Assembly (NCBI GenBank): GCA_039704465.1
Contig: JASFAU010000002.1
Coordinates: 558,001 to 622,000, forward strand
Length of the DNA stretch: 64,000 nucleotides
Direction of reading: 5' to 3'
Origin: Plasmodiophora brassicae
Taxonomy: Eukaryota > Endomyxa > Phytomyxea > Plasmodiophorida > Plasmodiophoridae
Below the pieces are notes generated by a model that did no database searches, had not been told where the DNA came from, and saw only the letters and a list, made by a program, of their open reading frames with translations. Both the position numbers and the translations under genes were made by a program. Below, one piece after another: positions 1 to 10,575 of this stretch. The stretch's first letter is position 1. Every line of letters starts with the position of its first letter.

Positions 1-1089
1 AACGAAGGACACAGCCTTTGGCGGACGCCACCTTCACCTTGTCACTATATTCGTCGTCTAGTTCCGTTAGCGACTATAATATATATCGACAAAGTCTGGC
101 TTAGATACGAGGCTGACGAACAACGATATCGAACCTTCATGAACTGCTCGACGGACAGCTGCGAGAAGCGCGAAGGAAAGAGCGACTCGACCTTGACATG
201 GTTGAGCTCGACACCGGTTGCACCGCAGATCCGTGCAAGAATCAGAATCTTCCGGGCGACATCGATGCCACTCAAGTCATCCCTAGGATCCGGTTCGCAA
301 TACCCGAGTCTGTGTGCCTCTGTCGTGGGCCATCATTCCTCTACATGAGAAACGTACATTCGCACTGACCTGCAATCGCATCACTGTAACGAGTCCCTTT
401 CTCAAGCTCCGACATCAGGTACCCAAGTGTCCCACTGAGAACCCCTTGGATGGATACAACCTGGGCGTAAACGTTAGTTGAACTTATAACACATTAACAG
501 GGATCCGATGGTAATCCTTACCTGGTCGCCGCTGCTGATGAGCCTTTCGAGGCAAGAAATAACGGGCGTACCGGCGCCGACGGTTGATTCGATCCCGATA
601 CGAAACGTGTCGATGTGAAGTCCCTGGAACCATACGAACCTGTTAACGGGTCGACAGCTGCCACTGAAGTGCCTATCCACAGACCGTGAATAAGGTGGGA
701 GACCCAGTTAGTGGCTTCTTATTGGCCATAACGACACGAGCGCCACGGTTGCTGGCTTCAACGAGTATCGGTCCCGTTACGTCCGACGCGGACGTGTCAA
801 CCACGACAGAACGATGCCCAATTGATTGCATTGGCAGGGTCGACGTTTTCGTTCCCGCTGCATGTTCGCCGACAGCCCGCCCATCCTCCTTGCATGCCAG
901 TACGGAGTCGACCAGATCATCCGGCAGCCCGTCATCCGCCCAGACGCCTCCTGTGCTGTCGAACAGCCCGCAGACGACAAACTGGACGCCGAATCGTGCC
1001 CCATGGATGCGCCTCGATTGGCGCAGACCGCGAATCACCTGACGCCCGACACGACCGACTCCAATCACATAAACCCGATACGATTGCAT
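1..1089 (-). CDS. Homoserine dehydrogenase, 3' end beyond the window edge
   Basis: Reduces aspartate semialdehyde to homoserine with NAD(P)H on the route to threonine and methionine. The N terminus carries the nucleotide-binding GxGxVG pattern (VIGVGRVG). It is followed by the family blocks VVVDTSASD, ANKKPLTG, IESTVGAGTPVI, QGVLSGTLGYL and EPDPRDDLSGIDVARK. At least four introns separate them; two that I placed exactly are 640-703 (64 bp) and 74-134 (61 bp), both GT-AG. The start AAAATGCAATCG puts the Rossmann motif within ten residues of Met1. No aspartate kinase domain precedes it, so this is the monofunctional fungal/bacterial type and not the plant fusion. The last exon is open at base 1, so the C terminus is missing. 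Confidence 0.93.
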
Positions 1090-1224
1090 TTTTGGCTATC
1101 TCAGCGCGGATCAGCAGCTGAACAGCTCCACTTCGGCCGGCAACGCCTCGCGTTTTATTCAGAACACAAGAAGCACTGAAGCATGCAAAGTTCCCCGCTT
1201 TGTTAACTGGACTCGTCCGAGACT

Positions 1225-1300
1225 ATTCCGCGGAACATTCCGGCATCGTCCCTGGAACCTTCCCGAAGAACGTTCTCGGAAGCGCGAGTCAAATATAGGA
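1225..1300 (+). promoter_or_regulatory. Heat-shock element cluster and TATA-like box
   Basis: GGAACCTTCCCGAAG at 1254-1268 is a perfect three-unit heat-shock element (GAA, 2 nt, TTC, 2 nt, GAA). It continues as GAACGTTC at 1268-1275, and a further GAAcaTTC lies at 1233-1240 after a TTC at 1226. AAATATAGG at 1291-1299 resembles a TATA box, 35-43 bases before the ATG at 1334. The block sits between the divergent homoserine dehydrogenase and the proline-rich gene; its spacing suits the latter. Binding by HSF is inferred from the motif alone. Confidence 0.6.
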
Positions 1301-1333
1301 GCACGAGGCTCAGCGACAGAGGTCATTAGCGAA

Positions 1334-2026
1334 ATGTTCGAGGAAGCGCAAGAGAGGAAGAGTGAACCAATGTCGGAAGTTATGCTGCGACCGGGCGAGA
1401 TCCTTCGTCAGCTCTGGACGGACACGCCGCCAATGGAGCCGACCATTCTCGAGCCCGTCGAGCCTAACGACGATGAGATTGAGGAGATTATTGTCGGCGA
1501 CATTCCTGCCACCGAGCGGCCATACATCAAGCCACAGCGGCCGCAATCGACGACGTCAGCGACGAATGTCGACGCGAACCCTCCTGCACCATCGCAGCTC
1601 TCCGGCAAGACCGAGATACCTGTCGTCCATGTCCGCAACCAGAAGCGGCCGACGCCAGCACCAGCACCAGCAAGATCGGGAAAGCCTGGTGACGCTAATC
1701 CCCGCAAAGGACATCAGCCCGGGCTCAGGCCCGAGGCGACACCATGGACATCGTGTGCACCGCAGCGATGCTCCCCCCAACATATCCCTCAGCAGCGGCG
1801 TCCCATGTCAGCACGGCGTCGCCGACCACAGCCCCGCCCGACCAACAGCGACATGTTCTACGACCAGTGGGGCAACCCCATCCTCGTGCCGCGAGCACGC
1901 CCGGCAACGCAAGCGGCTCCATGCCGGGGTTACGACTACATCCCCTACACCTGCAACCCGCTCTCCTACAACCAACCCTACATGTACAGCCCGTTTCTCA
2001 GCCACCTCGTCGATGGGCCCTGGTGA
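1334..2026 (+). CDS. Proline-rich low-complexity protein behind a heat-shock-type promoter
   Basis: A 230-residue intronless frame. I recognise no family. Residues 1-60 are acidic (PNDDEIEEII), the middle is rich in Pro, Ala, Arg and Gln with a short PAPAPA run, and the C-terminal 50 residues are rich in Tyr, Pro and Asn, ending in LVDGPW. A second in-frame Met at residue 13 (base 1370) is an alternative start. There is no signal peptide or membrane segment. The canonical heat-shock element upstream suggests stress induction. Disorder and aromatic-rich composition would suit an adaptor or condensate-forming protein, but that is a guess. Confidence 0.5.
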   Translation: MFEEAQERKSEPMSEVMLRPGEILRQLWTDTPPMEPTILEPVEPNDDEIEEIIVGDIPATERPYIKPQRPQSTTSATNVDANPPAPSQLSGKTEIPVVHVRNQKRPTPAPAPARSGKPGDANPRKGHQPGLRPEATPWTSCAPQRCSPQHIPQQRRPMSARRRRPQPRPTNSDMFYDQWGNPILVPRARPATQAAPCRGYDYIPYTCNPLSYNQPYMYSPFLSHLVDGPW

Positions 2027-2031
2027 ACACC

Positions 2032-2386
2032 TCACAATACATGCACCTATTTATTCATCCAAGCTCATCATCACGGCCACGTAGTTTCCGGTGCTCGGCG
2101 GTCGAGGCGCTGCCAGTCGTACGCAGTGCAGCCACGTGTTCCAGTGGCACGCGATCTAGAATAACTGCAGGCGGCGCTACTGGACGTCATTGCCCGCGTG
2201 CGCTGCGTGACTCACCGGCATCAAGCGCGGCTCGCAGTTTCTGCTGGCCCGCGCCGAGGCGGTGTCTCCATTGCTGTGTTTTTCGTTACAGAGACGCGGG
2301 AGCGCGCGCAGGAAGGCCGTGCGCCGGTATCAGACGTCGGATCGCACAGACAGGACGGGGGCGCAGTGCGGCCAGGCGCCAGCGAC
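2032..2386. other. Intergenic stretch with no supported gene
   Basis: About 355 bases between the proline-rich gene and the SCP2 gene. Open frames here are overlapping shadows without recognisable motifs. The frame of the SCP2 gene stays open upstream to 2198, but that extension reads as low-complexity Arg/Gly/Ala sequence and I left it out. Confidence 0.4.
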
Positions 2387-2731
2387 ATGGACGAGGTCGC
2401 CGAGACCCTCGACTTCTTCGTCTTCTCGCACAAGCGGTCGTCCGCGTACACGGGCATCGTCACGTTCGTCCTGACGACGCCGGACCAGCGCGAGCACTGC
2501 CGGTCCGTCCATGTGCTGCCGGGCGGGTCGGTGCGCGTCTACCCGATGCATCATCCGGACACGAATTGTGTCGTACGGATGACACGCGACGCGTTCCTGG
2601 ATGTGTATAATGGGCACATGCATCCGAAACAGGCCGTCCTCGGCGGCCATCTTCGTATAGACGGGTTCCGATATGCGGAGCTCAGCAGGTATTTGACGAA
2701 CGCGTTTCATGAATGGTTGACATCATATTGA
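2387..2731 (+). CDS. SCP2 sterol-carrier-domain protein
   Basis: A single-exon protein of about 114 residues, the size of a stand-alone SCP2 domain. The family signature is in the second half: CVVRMTRDAFLDVYNG, then HPKQAVLGGHLRIDG, matching the conserved strand, the helix and the 'dP..A...G.l.i.G' ending that closes the lipid tunnel. SCP2 domains bind sterols and acyl lipids in peroxisomes or cytosol. The C terminus ends LTSY, not a clear peroxisomal SKL-type signal. I chose the Met at 2387 because it begins the conserved domain; an upstream in-frame Met at 2198 exists. Confidence 0.65.
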   Translation: MDEVAETLDFFVFSHKRSSAYTGIVTFVLTTPDQREHCRSVHVLPGGSVRVYPMHHPDTNCVVRMTRDAFLDVYNGHMHPKQAVLGGHLRIDGFRYAELSRYLTNAFHEWLTSY

Positions 2732-2740
2732 ATATTTTGA

Positions 2741-3160
2741 ATGTGCAGATTCCTCCATTCCTTTGATTTTAGCTCCAGTCAATGGCGGCAGTTCTACCAG
2801 GCTCGTGACAATCCATCATCTGCCGCCCTGGACGTTATGCTGAGCTCATGGAAATCGATGCTGATTCCGACCGCCCATGCCCAGTCGTCGTCAATGTCGT
2901 TGCATCTGTCTCGACGCGTTCTAACGCAGTCCAAGATTCAAGACGCTATCGACAGGGGCGCCGTGGCGATGCCGCCTGTCGGTTCGTTCAGCTCGTTTGA
3001 TCGCAGGAGAGTAAATCTGCCACATACTGCGATGGCGGCCCTGCAAATCCATAAGAGTCAGACGGCGAAACTAGCGAGGACGTTATCGTCGCGCGCTCTC
3101 GCCAACCGAGCTGTTCCGCTTTCGAGAGAACATGCTGACTTCATGCATCGCATGCTCTGA
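2741..3160 (+). CDS. Hypothetical protein
   Basis: A 139-residue open frame starting nine bases after the SCP2 stop. No domain is recognised. The composition is plausible for protein (Ser/Ala-rich with scattered hydrophobic residues, for example the stretch around VAMPPVGSFSSFDRR), but there is no membrane segment or metal-binding pattern. It may be a genuine short gene, an alternative 3' exon, or chance. Confidence 0.25.
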   Translation: MCRFLHSFDFSSSQWRQFYQARDNPSSAALDVMLSSWKSMLIPTAHAQSSSMSLHLSRRVLTQSKIQDAIDRGAVAMPPVGSFSSFDRRRVNLPHTAMAALQIHKSQTAKLARTLSSRALANRAVPLSREHADFMHRML

Positions 3161-3199
3161 TGGCATCGTTATGGCTAGCAGTATCGGCGGGTCTTCATA

Positions 3200-4191
3200 T
3201 CATATATCCTTTGACCACCCATATGTAAAGTATACCGTATCCGACACCGGAATTTCAAAGTCTATTACTATTAGTCGCGCGACTCGTCGTCGATCTTCCA
3301 CGAATTGACACCATGGCTGCGCAGTGCATTCAAACGGCCGGACCAGACGCCTGCGATAGCGTTGACTGTGCACAGATCGTTTAGCGGCTGGGCAATGTGT
3401 TAACGATTTGTGGGCACCCACCGCACAAGACGGACACTTAACAGCCCGCTCGTCAATTGCCGAGAAGCAGTACTCGCACTCGCGTGCAACGGTAGTGGCC
3501 TCCTTCTTTGCACTGCTGAAAACTACGACGCCCGTTCAGTGGCCACGGAAGATACCGTTCGGGGAAATAACCTACTGCGAATGAGTATGAAGAGGAACGC
3601 CGAGATAATTATGAAGTTCAGTGTTGTGCGAAGAAAGGTTCCGTACGCGAACACGACCGCTCCTTCCTTTCTCGCTAATTGGTTCGATGGTCAGTTAGAG
3701 ACTGTACAATTGATGCGGACATGGTGTACACCTTCAGCGAGCACGTCGAAATGGCACCCGGGATTCTTGCGAGGACAGCGAAGAATGACAAACATGTCTT
3801 CGATGCCCCTGGGCACTATTGGTCGCAATGGTTTCACAATGTGATAACGCAGTGAACTCGCGAGTTCAGTTACGGAGGAATAGGAACACGATCGGAGTGA
3901 TCACTGTTGGAGAACGTTATGGACTATAGCATCGTCAGATGGGGCATCTTACGGTCTTCAGAAAAGGATGAAACGACAGCCCCGAATGCGGCGCCGAGGA
4001 TGACACCAGTAGCCAATTCGAACGCGCTGCCCTTATAGAGAAACTCCTTAAAGTCATGGCACAACGTTCTTGCACTCGCCACTTCTTCTCGTAGTGCCAC
4101 GTAGACCTGAAAACGGCAGTGTTTTACCATTAGATCCACCAAAGATAGCACGTGGACTGCATCATACCCTGTTGTCGCCTCGGTTGACCAT
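3200..4191 (-). CDS. mscL: Large-conductance mechanosensitive channel (MscL type) with introns and a zinc-ribbon tail
   Basis: MscL forms a pentameric pore that opens under membrane tension. Joining exons gives Met-Val-Asn-Arg start (4191), DFKEFLYKGSAFELATGV, ILGAAFGAVVSSF (TM1), DLITPIV, a loop containing GIEDMFVILRC, then GAVVFAYGTFLRTTLNF and IIISAFLFILIR (TM2). The order and spacing match MscL. The tail reads CEYCF...VKCPSC, a CxxC-CxxC ribbon seen at the C terminus of several MscL homologues. Introns interrupt at several points; the first begins right after the eighth codon (GTATGATG). The 3' boundary is uncertain: the last frame stays open to 3200 but may be spliced earlier. The introns argue against bacterial contamination. 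Confidence 0.82.
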
Positions 4192-5309
4192 CTTGGAGGG
4201 CTCTTTGTGTTTACTCGGTCTTAGATATGTGAGCCGGCTTGCAACGTAGATTCTGGGACGGGAGCGCGACCCTCCGACTGGGTTGCTCCAAGGGTTGCTC
4301 CACCTCCAGAGCAGCCCTTTATTCGGCATTTGCCCAGGACCATCGAACCAAGACAATACAGGGTTGTCTTGTGCACGCTTTCCCGTAAGGAGCAGCACAG
4401 GTAAACGTGGGTGCGCCGGATCGTAATATTAGGGCAAGTTACTACCTAGTTGGAAGTCCGCCACGGCGTCCGTCGCGGAAGCCGTGTGAGAAGCACGAGC
4501 TACGCATGCGGGCGCAGCAGTCTGAATGTGCTGCGCTATTGCGAGCATCGAGCTTGCGATGGACGCCGCTCATTTCCATTGCGTTCGTGCACATGTCGTT
4601 CAGCATTGAACCCATGTGCCTGTTTGCAATATGCCCTCAATTACGGTCGACTGGCTGAGCGAAATGTGAATCGCCCTGAAGCTGAATTGTCAACCACGAG
4701 GGCGACAGTGACATCGCTATGGACACTTTCACATGATTGCGAGCCGGTTTCGCATATCATTCTCGTTCGCGCGGATATTCACTTTACGTTCCTGTGTCAT
4801 AACCAAAGCGTCTTGACGTCGAATGAACACGTAGTCCTATTGACGTCAGGATTGGCTTGTCTGTGACATGCCGGCGGGTGCAACCCTTCAGTGGCATGAG
4901 GACCAGAATTTCCCCTTGATATGCAAGCTGTGGGGCGGCTCCTTCGGTCATCTGGAATTAGATCTACCTGGATGGTGGACACTGCCAGCTCCGTTACATT
5001 TTGATCCATGCGGCTGTGGCGTATGGTCCTTCGTGACTGGCATACAGTAAACGCGGCTGTCCCGATACCCATTACAGCAGACGATCTCCGCCCGGCTACT
5101 GTAAGAGGGATGCCACATTCGTAATTTAATATACCTTTCTTGTTGTCCTCTACTTGCGCGAAGTAATACTACCTGTTTATTGTAGCGTAGCCCCCCAGTC
5201 GCACAGACAGAACGACCCAGATGCTGGTTCCTCTGGCGGCATTACATTTCTGAATGTGAATCTACTTTATGTAGGATGGTGGCGCATTCGTTACCTGTAC
5301 AGGTCGGGT
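4192..5309. other. 1.1 kb with no supported gene
   Basis: Between the divergent upstream end of the MscL gene and the 3' end of the HORMA gene. Frames of 60-140 codons occur on both strands, but none carries a motif I recognise. A minus-strand segment near 4950-5100 has an acceptor-like TTACAG and an open frame (MGIGTAAFTVCQSRR) that could be an exon. It may hold extra 3' exons of the HORMA gene or an orphan. Confidence 0.35.
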
Positions 5310-7920
5310 TCAGGTACAACTGCGCTTGCATGGCCTCTGGATGATCCTATCGGAAGACGATATCTTGCGCTTAGCTGCGTTTGGCATGGCGGAACCGATC
5401 TCGCTACGATCCGAGATCTGCGACAGGCCTGCATCGCTTTGGCTCATCGAGATGGCGTTGCGGCTGAGGTGCACTTGAATCACATTTGGCAGTTCGGTAC
5501 AAGTCGTTGCTTGATGAGACAGCGGTTGGCCGCCACCGTATCCTCCTGTAGCAGTGTCGACGGTTTCATCGTCGCTCGTATGATGAGGATTAACGTCGGG
5601 TCTTGGGCCACCAATGCGAATTCCATTTGCAGCTTTGCAGTGACCTAGAGGTTGCTTAGACAAATCAAGAACGGTATATATGTCGCAACGAGTTGTACGC
5701 TCAATGACGCTCTTGTCAAGATGAGTTCCACGGAAGTGTTCTAGCAGATTATGGGGGGATATTGGTGAATGGAGGGTGATCAGGATCTGCAACTCGAGAA
5801 GAAGTGCTACAGGTCAAGCAACACTGAGTTCACCGAAAACGAACGGTTCAGTAATGGGCCAACCGTCCATGCTCGGCCGCTCATCGGATTTATGCAGTTC
5901 GATCAGCACTGCTGTCTTTTCTATTGCCAATCGATTCAGTTTGAGCTACAGAGTACAAGTCCTCCTATATCTCACGAGCAATGTCAGGGAAAGAAGCGAT
6001 TTGAGGCGGGACGCGACGCAGATGGCGTTTCCGGATACTGCAAAGAATCTGCTTAGCCGTCTCTAGCGGTAGAAGTGGCTCGGTAGGCAAACTAGCGCTT
6101 CCAGAATCGTCTCCAGCGCTAGCGACGGTTTTGCCAACAACAGGAAGGCAGGACTCCTCAACACCTTGAGGAACACGGCTCGGTTTAACCTTGGCGCCTG
6201 TTATAATCCAAAGAGCGAGTCTCAGACCATGACATGGATGGGGATGATTTGACGGCTCGCAGACCTTTGGTTTCATTAGGTGCTGAGCTTCTCCACCGCT
6301 CACTACTTTGCGAAGAATTCGCTAGGTTGAGACGCCCAATATCGACGTCCGCATCTCCAGCGCTCTCCTCTACAATCACGGGGCAAGATGTGCCAGTACG
6401 TCCACTGCGACGATGACGCATTGCTCTTCGACGCCCTGTGAGACAGGTGACGCCAGCGAAGTTAAACTCCAATTGAGTCCAAACTTCAAGTTCATACCGG
6501 TCGATATCGTAGACTCGTCATCATTCGATGAAGCGCATCCATTCGCCGAATTATCCCAGTGCCTAACCTGCGGTTAGCCTTGAAGCTGCACCCAACGTTT
6601 CGACCGAAACATACAGAGAACTCGGCGAGGCTTGAATATGATCTGACAAGGTGACTGAATTAATGTCTTCCACACACGCGCCATAGGCGGCGTATGTGGC
6701 TGCCTGGTCCTGACAGCCTGAGGAATGAATTGAGACGAATGCCATCTATAGTAAGTATCCACCGTTAAAGGGCAGCTTCTTGAAGGTTGTAGAACATGCC
6801 GTACCTCTTCGTTAACGTCTACGTTTCGAAGTTGTAACTTCAACTCATGAAACGAAGTCGCCATTGCGCCTAACGTAGTGACGTGCGGTCTCGAGAAGAA
6901 TCGCAATTCTTGTTGTGATGTAGCTCGGCGAAAGTGCTCAGGCTCGTAGTCCTACCGTCAGGTAGTAGTCATTGAGACGATACCAGATCGGTCGTTTGTT
7001 ACTCTGACCTCTGGAGTGACGTCGTCACGATACAGAAGTTTCATCGAGAAGGCGCTGTACAAAGCGTTGTTAAGCGTCACTTGGGCTTTGAACAAACCCG
7101 CTCACCGTTCTTCTGGTAGTGGCGGCAGTGTACCAGCCATGGCAATCAAACTGCGGATCACTGTGTGCGCCGTTAGTCTTAGAAAACCGTCGAACCAAAC
7201 GTGGAGAGTACTCGAGCGCATCATTTGCGATATATCGTCTTTCGTTGGGACGCTCTGCGATACCTGAATGTAGGCATTAGATTTCCCGTTGACGGTACGA
7301 TAAAACCGGGGGTACCTCAACGCCATCTGACTTGCGGGTCATAACGACGTCGTTGTCGTGATAGCGAATCTGGACTGAGTAATGTTAATAGCCGGACCAA
7401 GCTTGGAATATTCATGGATCGCGGAACCTACAATTGTACGTCTCGATGAGATGGAAACCTGGGTTGCTTCCTTCCTGTTGAAACATGCCGTAGATGGTGA
7501 ATACCGCCTCTACAGCAGAATCAGGTCGTCGTCGTCGTCCACTTCTACAGACGATATACCTTCAAGATATCTGCAACCTACAGATGAGTGATGGCATTAC
7601 AATATGCAATAAAGTGTGACCTTTTTTCTAGTGAGGGAAGGCACCCTTGGTCTATCCAGTCAATCATACGACGTGGCTCTGGTTGATCAGGCTGAAGGGT
7701 ATGCACAATGACATCCTGAATCCGCTGTCTTTTGAAGCATGGTTCAGGAAACAGTGCCCGCGTGTATGCGATACATGACTAAACATATGTGAGAACTGCC
7801 AAGCCCCACCCCGAGGACAGAACTGCGGACCAGGCCACACCGCAGCAGGTTCTTCACCAGGTTCGTTGACTGACGGAAACTGATCTGTTCCTCGACCTTC
7901 TGACGCATCGACGTCGCCAT
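5310..7920 (-). CDS. HORMA-domain meiotic chromosome-axis protein (Hop1/HORMAD-like)
   Basis: Hop1/HORMAD proteins coat meiotic chromosome axes and control recombination. No single open frame shows this; about ten exons joined by GT-AG introns do. In order: NLVKNLLRCG|LSCIAYTRALFPE, MIDWIDQGCLPSLEK, AVFTIYG, FHLIETYNFQIRYHDND, then RSLIAMAGTLPPLPEER, FSMKLLYRDDVTPEDYEP, and VTTLGAMATSFHELKLQLR. This reproduces the HORMA core including the TP-x-DYxP motif after the MKLLY strand and the TxFH strand. Residues after about 270 are Ser/Arg-rich and end RPCKRSCT. I saw no PHD or winged-helix region. The start ATG (MATSMRQK) lies 20 codons before the domain. Exact C-terminal exon joints are uncertain. 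Confidence 0.85.
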
Positions 7921-8160
7921 GTGTCCACCACCCACGCCCTCCTTGACCAACACGCCCAAATCCAAAATGACCGATCCATCCATCAACTGCACACTCAGCT
8001 ACGTGGCACTTCACCGCGCGTTACATGTCGTTAGGCGTCACACGGATGTCTGCCGGCACCGGCGGGAACGTTCCAAAATCGGTCACAGGACGTTCTTGGG
8101 ACTGCCGTCATTACGCAGAGTATACACACCTTTGAGCAACAAATATAATGGCAAGTTGAT

Positions 8161-9382
8161 CTAGTAAACGAGGACTTCTGCCTGTTGTCGCTCGAACGCG
8201 TCCTCGGCTTTACGGCAGTCCCTCTTGAACTTGTGAACGAGCTTCTTCAGGTTATGCCGATTATCGTCGCACATAGGAGACGCCATCCAATTGATCGGCC
8301 TTTCTGACGGTCGGAATGACAGGCGATCATTGTAGCCCACGCTGATACTGCGATTACTCCCATCGATATACAGTCGGGCGTTGGTCATCCGTGGAATCAA
8401 TTCGAAATCCGATTCGAATAGCCTGAGAGCGAAATGAGTATGTGACAGGTCAGTGATATCAGCGTCGATCCGACATACCCTCCAAGGATGGGCAATCCTG
8501 AGCCTATAACGGACGGCGGGAAAAGCTCCCTGACACGAAATTGCAGTAACCGAGACGACCACGGCTGGATACAACCGCCAGCCGACAGGATTCCAGCCGT
8601 CGACCCAGCAGGAGTTGATATCCAGACGCCACTGCTCTTTTGCACTTGCTCATGCCCGCCTCTTCTCACAGTGTAGCTGTGTAAACCCACGTCATATTAG
8701 ACTGGATCCTGAATAGCAATTTGCGGCCCATGCTGACTAAAGTGTGGTCGCAGCGCTTGATGCTGCAAACAGGGCATCATTGAGAACCAGGATGGGTTGT
8801 TTCTCACCGTTCAGCAGGATTCGCATTCTCCACAGTGGGCGCGGCTCGACTTCGCTGCGTTCCAGTCGTTCGAACAGGCTCGGGAATGATCTCGCAGTCG
8901 CAGCACAATAGAATCCAAAACTGGATTCGGGCGACGAACTGAAAGAGAGTTAGCGATACGGCGTGTATAACCAGCGGTACTGACTTGATGCCAAGCAGGG
9001 GCGTTGTTTCCAGATCGTTAAACGAATGTGAAGCACGCAGAAATGTGCCATCGCCACCAATGGACAGGACCAGATGCGCCCACTCGATATCGTCCCTCGA
9101 CAGCGTCTCTTTCAAGCGGATCGAGACGCGTCGCGATGCGAGATATGAGCAGACGAGGTCAGTCGCCTCCTGGTGTGCCTCGTGCGCCGCGCCCACGCGG
9201 GCATCGCGGACGGCCTCCATCCTGGAATGGCCCTTGGCCAGGACCTCGCCCGACATCCTCAGCTTCTCCAGGAACGTCACCTACGCAACGTGGTGGCCTC
9301 AGACACCCGGCAGCATCCCCATGGCGCGTGCCGGGCATACCTTGCGCAGGATGGCGCATCTTGTGATGGGCGCGCCGACCAT
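8161..9382 (-). CDS. NAD kinase, NADK2/plant NADK3-like
   Basis: Phosphorylates NAD to NADP using ATP. The ATP-binding motif is in LVLSIGGDGTFLRA, and the family's second block SSGVWISTPAGSTAGILSAGG is present 130 or so residues later. Between them, spliced exons give LLGINSSPESSFG and RMRILLNGEKQP...LVLNDALFA. The GINSSPE form resembles the mitochondrial/peroxisomal NADK2-NADK3 branch rather than cytosolic NADK. The first exon (MVGAPITRCAILRK) joins VTFLEKLRMSG across a 62-base intron beginning GTATGC. The last exon ends FERQQAEVLVY. At least four introns are visible. No clear targeting peptide precedes the chosen start. Confidence 0.87.
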
Positions 9383-9773
9383 ATCCCACGACGACGACGA
9401 TTACTGCGGCCGGCACCACCGCGTCGGATCCGACGACCCCGGAACGGCTGCTCCCACCGGAACCGAAATTCCCAGTGCGACGCCTGGCATTGTTTCTTTC
9501 GTGACGCCACTGGAATCGACAGGTCCCGTACACCGCTGGCACCACGTCTGACCGTTTGCAATTCGACTCGCTGCAGCAACCACGCCTGCGCGGGTCTCCA
9601 GGCGACGACCTCCACGGGTGATCCGATCGGTACGTAGAGCGGCCGGCACAGTTCAGTGTTGTTTAGTTCGTGGTCGTGCTGGTAGTGCGAGTCGCAAGTG
9701 TACTGGGGATTTGGGTTGGCGGCTGGTTGGCGTTGTGGAACGCCATTCGCATTTATTGCGGTAGGTCGCGGCG
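9383..9773. promoter_or_regulatory. Bidirectional intergenic region between NAD kinase and TXNDC9
   Basis: About 390 bases separating divergent start codons. Overlapping frames on both strands have no recognisable motif, so this is most simply a shared promoter region with 5' UTRs. An Arg-rich minus-strand frame here could be an alternative 5' extension of the NAD kinase. Confidence 0.4.
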
Positions 9774-10514
9774 ATGCTCAAGACGGGCGGGAAGGATTCC
9801 GGGTTCGGCGAGGCGGCGCAGCAGCAGGCGTCGGCGGCGCTGGCGTCTGCTGCCGATGACCTGATGGCACGACATGCACAGATGCAGGCCATGGAGCGGA
9901 AGAAGGCGGCGGCGGCGGCCAGGACCCGGGGTCCCGGGGAGCGAGTCGCGACGGCCGCGAAGGCGTCCAAAGACGAGGGCGAGGCCGACGACGACGACGA
10001 CGATGATGATAAGGAGGATGAGGAGGTGTGGTTGGATGCGATGCGGGAGAAGCGCCTGGCTGCGATTCAGAAGGCGTGTGCTCAGCGCCAGAGCCGACTG
10101 AGGACGGGCGATGGCGAGTACAAGCACATTGTCGAATGCGATTTCTTGAAAGAGGTGACTGGGGCCGAGCGTGTTGTCTGTCACTTCTTCCATCGCGATT
10201 TCGAACGGTGCAAGATCATGGACATGCACCTGGCCAGGCTGGCCGCTGAGCACGACGACACGAAATTCATCAAGATCGACGCCGAGAAGGCACCGTTCTT
10301 CGTGCAGAAACTGGCGATCCGCGTCCTGCCCACCCTTGTCATCTTCAACGATGGCGTCGCCGTCGATCGCATCATTGGATTCAACGATGTCGGCAACAAG
10401 GACGATTTTGCAACAGGGGTGCTCGAGAAGCGATTGATTCGCGCCGGTGCGATCTTCGACGAGGAAGCAGAGAGACGGTCTCGCAAAGCGAAACCCGTCA
10501 AGACGTTACTATGA
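9774..10514 (+). CDS. TXNDC9: Thioredoxin-domain-containing protein 9 (phosducin-like chaperone cofactor)
   Basis: TXNDC9/Plp1 proteins bind the CCT chaperonin and modulate tubulin and actin folding. This is a 246-residue intronless frame. Residues 1-75 are a helical Ala/Gln-rich leader with an acidic run (eight Asp, then KEDEE). The conserved core follows: GDGEYKHIVECDFLKEV, VVCHFFHRDFERCKIMDMHL, TKFIKIDAEKAPFFVQKL, RVLPTLVIFNDG, GFNDVGNKDDFATGVLE. The CxxC of true thioredoxins is replaced by the single Cys of RCKIMD, as in the family. It converges on the prolyl hydroxylase gene at 10576. Confidence 0.93.
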   Translation: MLKTGGKDSGFGEAAQQQASAALASAADDLMARHAQMQAMERKKAAAAARTRGPGERVATAAKASKDEGEADDDDDDDDKEDEEVWLDAMREKRLAAIQKACAQRQSRLRTGDGEYKHIVECDFLKEVTGAERVVCHFFHRDFERCKIMDMHLARLAAEHDDTKFIKIDAEKAPFFVQKLAIRVLPTLVIFNDGVAVDRIIGFNDVGNKDDFATGVLEKRLIRAGAIFDEEAERRSRKAKPVKTLL

Positions 10515-10575
10515 GGAAGCCACTTTGTATGCCTTAATGTACAATATGGGCTGCGATGACGTTTCACGGCAGCAT

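Noticed and set aside
1744..2610. A 288-codon plus-strand frame across the proline-rich and SCP2 genes
   Set aside because: Overlaps two better-supported genes in other frames and reads as Arg/Ser/Ala-rich shadow.
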